From assembly GCF_002797495.1 (NCBI RefSeq), contig NZ_PGEZ01000002.1:992001-1056000 (forward strand): a stretch of 64,000 nt of DNA, given 5' to 3'. The notes beneath the pieces were generated by a model. The model was given only the letters and a program-made list of their open reading frames with translations, did no database searches and had not been told where the DNA came from. Positions 55,954-63,104 of the stretch are shown in pieces. A program made the translations under genes and the position numbers. Numbering within the stretch: position 1 is the first letter of the stretch; each line of letters starts with the position of its first letter. Source of the stretch: Mumia flava. GTDB lineage: Bacteria; Actinomycetota; Actinomycetes; Propionibacteriales; Nocardioidaceae.

Positions 55954-56874
55954 TCAGGGCAAGCGGGCGAGCGCGCGCAGGTCGTCCAGCAGGCGGGCAC
56001 GGGTCGGCGGGTCGAGGTCGTGCATCAGCTGCTCCTGGACGGCCGCGACGGCGGGCGCGGACTCGTACGCCGCGCGCTCCCCCTCCGGAGTCGGTGTCAG
56101 CACCCGGCGGCGCCCGTCCGCAGGGTCCCGCTCCTGCGCGACCCAGCCACGCTCGCGCAGCCGCGCGACGACTTCGCCCACGGTCGTACGGTCGAACGCG
56201 GCGCGGTCCGCGACCCCGCTCTGGCTCACGCCCGGGCTCGCGACGACCACGTGCAGCGCCGCGTACTGCGGTCCCGTGATCCGGCCACCGAGCTCGGCTG
56301 CGAACAGCTCGGTGTGCACCTGCTGGGAACGGCGCACCAGGTGGCCGGGCAGCACGAGCGGAGAGGCCGTACGGTCGTCGACCGAGTCGCGATCTCCGAC
56401 CCGGCCCACGCTGCGCAGCGCGTCGAGGAACGCCTCGCGCTCCCCCGCCGCTACGGGCTCGAGCAACCGATCCTGGACGCGCCCCACGGCCGGCGCGACC
56501 GCGCCGAGCGTACGGAGGCCGTCGGGGGTGACCGTCAGGACGTGACGGCGCCCGTCGGTCACGTCGCGCTGCCGCTCGAGCCAGCCGCGCCGCTCGAGCC
56601 GCCGCAGGACCTCCATCGTCGAGGTGCGGTCGAGGAACGCGAGCGCGCCGATCCCGCGCTGGTCGGTGCCGGGGTACGCACGGACGGCGCCGAGCACCGC
56701 GTACTGCCGGCTGGTCACGGTGTCCCCGACCTCCTCGGCCCACAGCGCCTGATGCACCTGGTACGAGCGCCGCAGCAGGTGCCCGCAGAGCGCAGTCAGC
56801 GCAACCCCGCCGGGCGCGCGCCCGGCGGGGTTCTCCGACGTACGGTCACGCGGGTGTGCCGGGGAGGACTCCAC
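55954..56874 (-). CDS. tandem MarR-MarR fusion regulator
   Basis: A 306-residue protein with two complete MarR winged helices. The first (residues ~30-150) has GTDQRGIGALAFLDRTSTMEVLRRLERRGWLERQRDVTDGRRHVLTVTPDG; the second (~170-300) has SQSGVADRAAFDRTTVGEVVARLRERGWVAQERDPADGRRRVLTPTPEG. A monomer would thus form the pseudo-dimer that normal MarR needs two chains for. The GTG start is assumed; no earlier start is possible without the island. The monooxygenase gene follows with a 28-bp palindrome between. Confidence 0.9.
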   Translation of the reverse strand: MESSPAHPRDRTSENPAGRAPGGVALTALCGHLLRRSYQVHQALWAEEVGDTVTSRQYAVLGAVRAYPGTDQRGIGALAFLDRTSTMEVLRRLERRGWLERQRDVTDGRRHVLTVTPDGLRTLGAVAPAVGRVQDRLLEPVAAGEREAFLDALRSVGRVGDRDSVDDRTASPLVLPGHLVRRSQQVHTELFAAELGGRITGPQYAALHVVVASPGVSQSGVADRAAFDRTTVGEVVARLRERGWVAQERDPADGRRRVLTPTPEGERAAYESAPAVAAVQEQLMHDLDPPTRARLLDDLRALARLP

Positions 56875-56887
56875 GACACCCCATCAT

Positions 56888-56916
56888 GGCCCTCAGCTGC
56901 GCGTGACGCGTCGCCG
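56888..56916. repeat. 29-bp direct repeat, left copy
   Basis: Identical over 29 bp to 57983-58011. Homology weakens but goes on for ~16 more bases, and its reverse translation (Y-A-V-R-R-R-R-V-T-R-S-stop) mirrors the C-terminus of the metallo-hydrolase gene (Y-T-V-G-R-R-R-V-T-R-S-stop). It is therefore a displaced second copy of that gene's 3' end, beyond the XRE/nucleotidyltransferase module. Confidence 0.9.
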
Positions 56917-56937
56917 ACGGACGGCGTATCTCGCGGT

Positions 56938-56957
56938 ATAGCAGAAAGTGCTATGAT
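56938..56957 (+). promoter_or_regulatory. promoter with ATAGCA-N5-TGCTAT dyad before the XRE gene
   Basis: Six-bp arms at 56938-56943 and 56949-56954 overlap a TATGAT -10 box at 56952-56957. The ATG is only 7 bp past the -10 box, so the transcript is probably leaderless. The dyad suits autorepression by the XRE protein. Confidence 0.65.
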
Positions 56958-56963
56958 CGTGCC

Positions 56964-57491
56964 ATGTCGACCCGAGGGGAACTCCTGCGCGAGGTGATGT
57001 CTGAGACGGGCACCACCCAGACGATGCTGTCCCGCGTCAGCGGTGTGCATCAGCCGAGCATCAGCCAGTTCCTGTCTGGCAAGGTCGACCTGAGTGACGA
57101 GCAGCTGGACCGGCTGTTGTCGTGCATGGGCTATCGACTCGAGGTCGTGCGCCGTCCGGTCGAACCAGAGCTCACGCACTCCGAGCACCGCTCCTGGATG
57201 CTGCACCGTCGACTTTCCTTCCACCTGACGAAGCCGACCTTCGAGGAGTGGCAGCCGCGACTGCTCGAGAACCTGGAGCGGCTCCGCGGCGGGGTCCGAG
57301 GAAGGGTCCACACACAGAACGTGGAGCGTTGGACGGACCTCGTCAGCGAAGGTGAGATCCTCGACCTGCACCGGGCGATGACAGGTCTGGATCGGCGATC
57401 GATCGAGATGCGAGAGGTCTCGCCGTTCAGCGGCCTTCTCCCCGACTCCGAACGGCTGGACGTCCTGCGCGAGCTCAGGCGCGCCGGCTGA
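56964..57491 (+). CDS. XRE-family regulator / antitoxin-like protein
   Basis: A 175-residue protein with an N-terminal HTH (ELLREVMSETGTTQTMLSRVSGVHQPSISQFLSGKVDLS) and a C-terminal ~110-residue helical region that I cannot assign. The stop and the next start overlap by one base, as in toxin-antitoxin pairs of XRE plus nucleotidyltransferase. GC content is lower and codon use less biased than in the flanks. It lies inside the 29-bp direct repeats and is probably the intact half of an addiction-type module. Confidence 0.8.
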   Translation: MSTRGELLREVMSETGTTQTMLSRVSGVHQPSISQFLSGKVDLSDEQLDRLLSCMGYRLEVVRRPVEPELTHSEHRSWMLHRRLSFHLTKPTFEEWQPRLLENLERLRGGVRGRVHTQNVERWTDLVSEGEILDLHRAMTGLDRRSIEMREVSPFSGLLPDSERLDVLRELRRAG

Positions 57492-57948
57492 TGCGACGCG
57501 ACCAGCTGGAGCATGCGATCCGAGCCGCCTGTCAGATCATCGACAGACACGAGGTGATCATCGTCGGGTCACAGGCAATCCTGGGCTCGGTCGACGAGGT
57601 GGACCTGCCGGAGGTCGCGACGATGTCGATGGAGATCGATGTGCTGCCGATTGCCCCGACGAACGAGGAGACCGCACGCCTTGCTGACGAGATCGCCTCG
57701 TCAAGGTGAGCAACCTCAACACGGCTGCGCCCGGCGGCGAGCCTGTGTTCACCGGGTGGCGCCTCGACAAGGACGACCTCTGCGTGGCCAAGCTCTGCGC
57801 GTTTCGGGAGAAGGACCGTGACTTCGTGCGCGCCCTCGTCGAAGCTCGCCTGGTCGACCGAACGGCGATCGAGGCCCGACTAACGACGGTGGCGCCTCGC
57901 TACCAGCGCGCCGCGGACGCCGCGGCGCGCTGGATCGCCACACTCTGA
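57491..57948 (+). pseudogene. DUF6036-type nucleotidyltransferase, internal deletion
   Basis: The first 67 codons (RRDQLEHAIRAACQIIDRHE, VIIVGSQAILGS, then SMEIDVLPI) are the N-terminal half of a DUF6036/AbiEii-like nucleotidyltransferase with GSQ and ExDV motifs. The second half is found in another frame: DRLVKVSNLNTAAPGG, FTGWRLDKDDLCVAKLCAFREKDRDFVRALVEARLVD. The expected ~35-45 residues between (the HGYYAHGV-type region) are missing. The break lies near 57689-57697 and is out of frame, so the protein is dead unless two chains assemble. This is a clean deletion scar. Confidence 0.75.
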
Positions 57949-57982
57949 TCCGACCTCGTCGGCCGGCCAGCCACAGCGCGAG

Positions 57983-58011
57983 GGCCCTCAGCTGCGCGTG
58001 ACGCGTCGCCG
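57983..58011. repeat. 29-bp direct repeat, right copy (3' end of the MBL gene)
   Basis: The other member of the pair with 56888-56916. It covers the last eight codons, including the stop, of the metallo-hydrolase gene on the minus strand, plus 5 bp beyond. Confidence 0.9.
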
Positions 58012-59136
58012 CCCGACCGTGTAGACCTCGAGCTCGCGCCCGACGTGCACCGCGCCGTCGAACCCGACATGCGCCCAGCGACGCCACTGCTGGCGGTCCA
58101 GCGGCGAGCCGTCGAGGTTGCCGATGTGGCTGAGCAGCAGCGTGTCGACGCCTGCGCGCTGCGCGACCGGGCCGACCTCCTGGACCTCGACGTGGGACTC
58201 CAGGATGTGGGCGAGCACCGGCTCCGGCAGCGTCATCCCACGCACGTTCACCGCTTCGTGGACGAGCAGGCGCGACCCGTCGGCGAGGCCTTCGAGATTC
58301 GTGCTGTACGTGGTGTCGCCGGAGAACGTGATGGACCCGTGCTCGGTGTCGAAGCGGTAGCCGAACGCCGGGTACGCCGGGCCGTGCGGCACGAGCACCG
58401 CGCTGACGCGGACCCGGTCGTCCTCCATCACGACGAACGGATCCATGTCCGGAGCGGTGTTCTGGAACGACGCACCGACGTCCGGGATCGCGATCTCGTG
58501 CACGTCGGCCAGGGCACGGGTCTCGCGGATCCGCGAGTCGCGCAGGAAGACGTTCGTGCTGTACGCGAACGCGGCGCAGGCGTGGTCGGTCAGCGCCGAC
58601 AGGCCCGGGGTCGGGTTCTCGGGCGAGGTCGTCGGCGACGTGCCGCCCCCGAACGTCGGAGGCAGACCGCCGGCCGAACCGGGCCCGTACACCGGGACCG
58701 GCCCCGCCAGGCTGTCACCCTGGCCCGGCGCGTTCCAGCCGCCGAGCAGGAAGAGGTTCGGGTAGTCGGCCACGTGGTCGACGTGCAGGTGCGTGACGAA
58801 CACCGCGGCCAGGTCGGCGAGCCTCAGCCCCGCCTGGACGTACTGGTGCACGGCGGACGCACCGGCGTCGACCAGGTAGACCCGGCCGTCGACGACGACC
58901 GCGGTCGAGATCCCGGCCTGGCCGGGCCGCGGCGGCGGCCCACCCGCCGTCCCGAGCAGCACGACGTGCAGGCCGCGGGAGAGGTCGACGGACCGGCCGC
59001 GGCCCGCTGACGGCGACGCGTGCGCGATCCCGGGCAGGGCGACCGCACCGAGGCCGGCCGCGGCCGCGCCGCCGAGGAGCAGGCGCCGCGACAGCGCCGT
59101 GGTGGTGTGGGTCGGGTCGGAGCAGGAGGTGCACAT
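57988..59136 (-). CDS. Tat-exported MBL-fold metallo-hydrolase
   Basis: A 382-residue hydrolase. The N-terminus has ALSRRLLLGGAAAAGLGAVALPGIAHA, a twin-arginine signal after a CTSC leader. The MBL core is VYLVDAGASAVHQYVQAGL, VFVTHLHVDHVADYPNLFLLGGW (HxHxDH), ITFSGDTTYSTNLEGLA and a late HIGNLDG. It resembles the RNase Z/arylsulphatase/phosphodiesterase-like group; a lactonase or phosphodiesterase role is likely. Its start overlaps the stop of the ABC lipoprotein gene (TGATG), so it belongs to the importer operon and probably prepares the substrate outside the cell. Confidence 0.88.
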   Translation of the reverse strand: MCTSCSDPTHTTTALSRRLLLGGAAAAGLGAVALPGIAHASPSAGRGRSVDLSRGLHVVLLGTAGGPPPRPGQAGISTAVVVDGRVYLVDAGASAVHQYVQAGLRLADLAAVFVTHLHVDHVADYPNLFLLGGWNAPGQGDSLAGPVPVYGPGSAGGLPPTFGGGTSPTTSPENPTPGLSALTDHACAAFAYSTNVFLRDSRIRETRALADVHEIAIPDVGASFQNTAPDMDPFVVMEDDRVRVSAVLVPHGPAYPAFGYRFDTEHGSITFSGDTTYSTNLEGLADGSRLLVHEAVNVRGMTLPEPVLAHILESHVEVQEVGPVAQRAGVDTLLLSHIGNLDGSPLDRQQWRRWAHVGFDGAVHVGRELEVYTVGRRRVTRS

Positions 59137-60302
59137 CAGCCGGCCAGCCCCCACAGCTCGAGGAACCCGTCCTGGTAGTCCGTCGACCCGTACCACGCCC
59201 CGGTCTTCTCGGCCTCGGGCGTCAGGTCGAGGTCGTCGATGTTCTCAGCGGTGAACATCCGCTGGTACGGGAAGGCGACCTCGGTGTTGCTCGGCTGGCC
59301 GGCCATCATCCGGACCGCCTGGTCGGCGGCGTACCAGGCGAGCGCGTCGGCGTTGAACCCCACCTCGCTGGAGACCAGCTGGCCGCCCTCGAGCTGCTGG
59401 AGCGCGGCGAGGGTGCCGTCCATGCTGGCGATCTTGACCGACGTGGCGTTGGCGGTCTGCAGTCCGTCGATCGTCGGCTGCACGAGGAAGTCGACCTCGG
59501 TCTGCACGTAGTCGATATCAGGGTTCTTGGTCAGCTCGCTGGTGACGAGGCTCGGAAGCTTGTCGAGCTGACCGGTGTTGGCCTTGATGACCGTGACCTC
59601 GCAGTCCGGGCAGTCCCGCTCGTACGTGGCGAGTGCGCCCTGCTCGGCCCAGATCGTGGTCGCCGGGGTGTCGGTGACCTGGATGTAGAGAACGTTCGCT
59701 GCGGCGTCGGAGTCCGCGATCACCCAGCTCGCCGACCGCGACTGGAGTGCGACGTAGTCGGGCGTCAGGTACGCGTACTGCGCGGGGTCGCCAGGGCCGG
59801 CGGGCGCGGTCATCGTGTTGACGACCGGGATGCCCGCCTTCTGGGCACTCTCGAACGCGACGGACGCGAGATCGGTCGGGATGGACCCGGTGATGATCGC
59901 CGCAGCCTCCGCGTCGATGCCCTGCTGGATGCAGCTCGCCATGTTCGCGGGGTTGGCCTTGCCGTCGCAGACCTCGACCTGGACGTCCGCCGCACCGAGC
60001 GCGTTCTCGAGCGCCGACGCCACCGCCTGGAAGACCGGCACCTGGTAGGTGGCCGGGACGAAGTAGACGGTCTTGCCGGCGAGCTGGTCGACGCCGTCGA
60101 CCGCGTCACCGGGGGCCTCGAAGCTCTCGACGGCCTTCGTGGCCTCCTCGACGACCTGCTGGGCGGCCTTCGCCTCGGCGCTGGTGGCCTGGGCGGCGGA
60201 ACCTGCCTCGGCGGCGCTCTGCTCCTCCACGGAGCTGCATCCGGACAGCGCCAGGGCGGCGACCGCGCACGCGGCCACCAAGGGCTTGTCGATCCTGAAC
60301 AT
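59136..60302 (-). CDS. ABC importer substrate-binding lipoprotein (ribose/sugar type)
   Basis: A 388-residue class-B periplasmic-binding protein anchored by a lipobox in LVAACAVAALALSGCSSVEE. After an Ala/Glu-rich coiled linker (residues ~25-70) the fold begins VYFVPATYQVPVFQAVASALENALG and keeps AAAIITGSIPTDLASVAFESAQKAGIPVVNT and VKIASMDGTLAALQQLEGG. The nearest described group is the ribose/autoinducer-2/monosaccharide PBPs (Peripla_BP_4). The ATG has GGAGAACTCCC upstream. Third gene of the operon. Confidence 0.9.
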   Translation of the reverse strand: MFRIDKPLVAACAVAALALSGCSSVEEQSAAEAGSAAQATSAEAKAAQQVVEEATKAVESFEAPGDAVDGVDQLAGKTVYFVPATYQVPVFQAVASALENALGAADVQVEVCDGKANPANMASCIQQGIDAEAAAIITGSIPTDLASVAFESAQKAGIPVVNTMTAPAGPGDPAQYAYLTPDYVALQSRSASWVIADSDAAANVLYIQVTDTPATTIWAEQGALATYERDCPDCEVTVIKANTGQLDKLPSLVTSELTKNPDIDYVQTEVDFLVQPTIDGLQTANATSVKIASMDGTLAALQQLEGGQLVSSEVGFNADALAWYAADQAVRMMAGQPSNTEVAFPYQRMFTAENIDDLDLTPEAEKTGAWYGSTDYQDGFLELWGLAG

Positions 60303-60362
60303 GGGAGTTCTCCGTTTCTCGCGGTGCTCACGCACCGGGTGGAAGGGACGGTCCGAGACGGG

Positions 60363-61379
60363 CTAGCTGCGCAGCCGGCGTTGGACGTACGCCGAGGCGG
60401 CGACGGCGGCCACGAGCACGCCGCCGTAGAAGACGTCGGTGACCCACCCCTGGTAGCCCAGGAGCTGGAGGCCGAAGACGCCAGTAATGAGGAAGTAGAC
60501 GGCGATGAACATCCCGAGCGGGTTGAACCGCCCGGGCACCACCGCGACGGTGCCGAGGAAGACGCTGGCGAACGCGGGTAGGAAGTACTCACGCGCCGAG
60601 GTCGCGTTGAACCCGCCGAGCCCGGCCGCGGTCACGACGCCGGCGACGCCGCACAGGAGCGACGACGTGAGCCACGCACCGACCCGCACACGCGTGACGG
60701 GAATGCCGGCGAGCCGGGCCACGTCGCGGTTCGCGCCGACGAACAGCATGTGCCGCCCGAGCGGCGTCGCGCTCATCACGTACGCGGCGACGACGACCAG
60801 CACCACGCCGTACCAGAAGATCATCGGCAGGCCGGCGACCCGCGCGAGAGCGATGTTCGACAGCGTGAAGTCCAGCCCGCTGACCGACGTCTCCTCCGAG
60901 ATCCAGCTGCCGAGCCCGAGGGCGACGCTGCCGACGCCGAGCGTGACGATCACGGAGTTGATCCCGGCGCGGACGACGAGCACCGCGTTGACGGCGCCGA
61001 ACAGCACCGCCAGCACGATCGCCGCCAGCGCCGCCAGCGGGAACGACCACCCGTGCAGCACGACCAGCGAGGCGACCGTGGAGCCCGACAGCGCGTAGAC
61101 CGACGGGAACGACAGGTCGAACTCCCCGACCGCCATCGTCGCGACGACGGCCATGCCGAGGAAGACCAGCGGCGTCTGACGGGCGAAGATGCCCTGGAGG
61201 AAGTTGCTGAGCGGGACGTCGGCCAGCACGAAGAACACCGCACCCATCACGACCCACAGACCGATCAGGCTGAAGCGCTGGGCGAGCTGGGCGTACGGAG
61301 GGGTGCGCCGGGCGCGGGACGCGGTGTCGGGCGCCGGGTCGGAGCTCGCGTCGGGCTCGTGCTCGGTGATGGTGGTCAT
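60363..61379 (-). CDS. ABC importer permease (RbsC-like)
   Basis: A 338-residue BPD_transp_2-family permease with about ten helices: FSLIGLWVVMGAVFFVLADVPLSNFL at the start and the diagnostic FVGANRDVARLAGIPVTRVRVGAWLTSSLLCGVAGVVTAAGLGG. It forms the channel with the ATPase before it (4-bp ATGA overlap). Sugar, AI-2, or polyol substrates are usual. Confidence 0.92.
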   Translation of the reverse strand: MTTITEHEPDASSDPAPDTASRARRTPPYAQLAQRFSLIGLWVVMGAVFFVLADVPLSNFLQGIFARQTPLVFLGMAVVATMAVGEFDLSFPSVYALSGSTVASLVVLHGWSFPLAALAAIVLAVLFGAVNAVLVVRAGINSVIVTLGVGSVALGLGSWISEETSVSGLDFTLSNIALARVAGLPMIFWYGVVLVVVAAYVMSATPLGRHMLFVGANRDVARLAGIPVTRVRVGAWLTSSLLCGVAGVVTAAGLGGFNATSAREYFLPAFASVFLGTVAVVPGRFNPLGMFIAVYFLITGVFGLQLLGYQGWVTDVFYGGVLVAAVAASAYVQRRLRS

Positions 61380-62926
61380 GCGGGTCCTCCGGTGGGAACG
61401 TCGAAGATGGCGCCGAGCACGGACTCGGCGGTGAAGGGACCGGTGAGGTCGCGGGCGACGACGCCGTCGTCCAGCACGAGCAGGCGGTCGCAGACCGCTG
61501 CGAGGTCCTCGACCTCCGACGACACGTAGAGCACGGCGGCACCGTGCTGCGCGGCCTGGCGGGTGGCCTCGAGCAGCGCGGCGCGCGCGCCGACGTCGAC
61601 GGCCTGGGTCGGCTCCTCGAGGACGAGCAGCCGCGGCTCACCGAGCAGCCACTTGCCGAACAGAACCTTCTGCTGGTTGCCGCCGCTCATCGTGGCGACG
61701 ACCGTGTCGCGGCCGCGCGGGCGCACGTCGTAGCGCTCTAGGACCCGGTCGGTCTCCTGCCGGCGCCACGCCCGGCCGAGTGACCACGGGCGCGCGCGGG
61801 CGCCGACGTGCGGGATCGTGACGTTCTCCTCGACGGTGAGGTCCATCGCGAGGCCGTAGCCGTGGCGGTCCTGCGGGATCATCACGACCCCGGCGTCGAG
61901 CAGCTCGGCGACCGAGCAGCGGGCGAGGTCGAGCGCGCGTCCGGCGCGACGGATCGAACCGCGGGCGGAGCGCGCACCTCCGAGCAGCCCGGGGAGGTCG
62001 AGGAGGCCGGAGTCGATCGTGCCGGTCACACCGACGACCTCGCCCGGCCGCAGGGTCGCAGTGACGTCACGGACGCGACCGCCGCCGATGCCGGACAGCG
62101 TGACCGACTCGGCGGGCGCGCCCGACACGGGCGGGTAGTGCCCGATCAGGTCGCCGGGCGCGCCGTCGCGGCCGAGCACGAGCCGGGTCAGCGCCGCCTC
62201 GTCGAGCGCGGCGACGTCGACGCCGGTCTCGACGACCCGGCCGTTGCGCAGCGCCGTGACGCGGTCGCCGAGCGCGAGGACCTCCTTGAGGTCGTGGCTG
62301 ACGAACAGCACTGCCGTGCCCTGCTCGGCGAGGAACCGCACCATCGCGTAGAACGCAGGCAGCGCCTCGTGCGGGATCGCCCGCGACGACTCGTCGAAGA
62401 CGACGACGCCGCTCCCCTCGGCCCGTTCCTGGAGCGCCCTGGCGACCGCGACCGCGACCCGCTCGCTCGGGTCGAGCGAGCCGACGGTCGCGTCAGGGTC
62501 GATCGGGACGCCGAGGAATGCGAACGTCTGCCGGACCGCGGCGCGATCGGCCGCACGGTCGATCCGGCGGGTGACCGCGTTGACCGCGTGGCGCCCGACC
62601 CGCACGTTCTCGGCCACGGTCAGGTCGTTGATCAGTCCCAGGTCCTGGTGGACGAACGCGAGGCCCTGCTGGTGCAGCCGGCCGGCGTGCACCGGCGGCC
62701 CGATGGCGGTGCCGTCGACCAGCACCTCGCCGCCCGGATCGGCCCGGTGGACGCCGCTGATCAGCTTGATCAGCGTCGACTTGCCCGAGCCGTTCTGACC
62801 GACCAGCGCGTGGATCTCGCCCGGCGCGAGCCGCAGGTGCGCGTCGCGCAGCACGGTCACGCCGGAGAACGTCTTCGAGAGTCCGCGCACCTCCAGGCGG
62901 GGAACGGCACCGTCGGCTCGGGTCAT
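61376..62926 (-). CDS. ABC importer ATPase with two ABC domains (RbsA-like)
   Basis: A 516-residue fused ATPase. Domain 1 has Walker A LVGQNGSGKSTLIKLISG, Walker B VVVFDESSRAIPH, and a degenerate signature (LDPSERVAVAVARAL instead of LSGGQ). Domain 2 has a degenerate Walker A (GVTGTIDSGLLDL) but a canonical signature MSGGNQQKVLFGKWL and Walker B LLVLEEPTQAVDVG. As in RbsA/MglA, one composite site (domain-1 Walker plus domain-2 signature) should hydrolyse ATP. GGAGAGG precedes the ATG. First gene of the operon. Confidence 0.93.
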   Translation of the reverse strand: MTRADGAVPRLEVRGLSKTFSGVTVLRDAHLRLAPGEIHALVGQNGSGKSTLIKLISGVHRADPGGEVLVDGTAIGPPVHAGRLHQQGLAFVHQDLGLINDLTVAENVRVGRHAVNAVTRRIDRAADRAAVRQTFAFLGVPIDPDATVGSLDPSERVAVAVARALQERAEGSGVVVFDESSRAIPHEALPAFYAMVRFLAEQGTAVLFVSHDLKEVLALGDRVTALRNGRVVETGVDVAALDEAALTRLVLGRDGAPGDLIGHYPPVSGAPAESVTLSGIGGGRVRDVTATLRPGEVVGVTGTIDSGLLDLPGLLGGARSARGSIRRAGRALDLARCSVAELLDAGVVMIPQDRHGYGLAMDLTVEENVTIPHVGARARPWSLGRAWRRQETDRVLERYDVRPRGRDTVVATMSGGNQQKVLFGKWLLGEPRLLVLEEPTQAVDVGARAALLEATRQAAQHGAAVLYVSSEVEDLAAVCDRLLVLDDGVVARDLTGPFTAESVLGAIFDVPTGGPA

Positions 62927-62952
62927 CGCACCTCTCCAGATCGTCGGTTCGC

Positions 62953-62966
62953 GTGACCGCGGTCAC
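62953..62966. promoter_or_regulatory. palindrome GTGACCGCGGTCAC upstream of the ABC operon
   Basis: A 14-bp perfect palindrome 27-40 bp before the ATPase start. The promoter region also carries GGTCACAG and CACTGTGTCC, which may be extra half-sites. The neighbouring LysR gene or an unlinked LacI regulator could bind here. Confidence 0.5.
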
Positions 62967-63104
62967 GTTGGGTCACAGTTGTACCACTCACTTGTCACTG
63001 TGTCCAGCGAGTGCGCGATACGACAACTCAGCGCATGAAGAGAGGCGCGGGGGCGAGCGCATGGGAAACCGTGGGCCGTACGGGGGCGTACCGGAACCGT
63101 GGGC

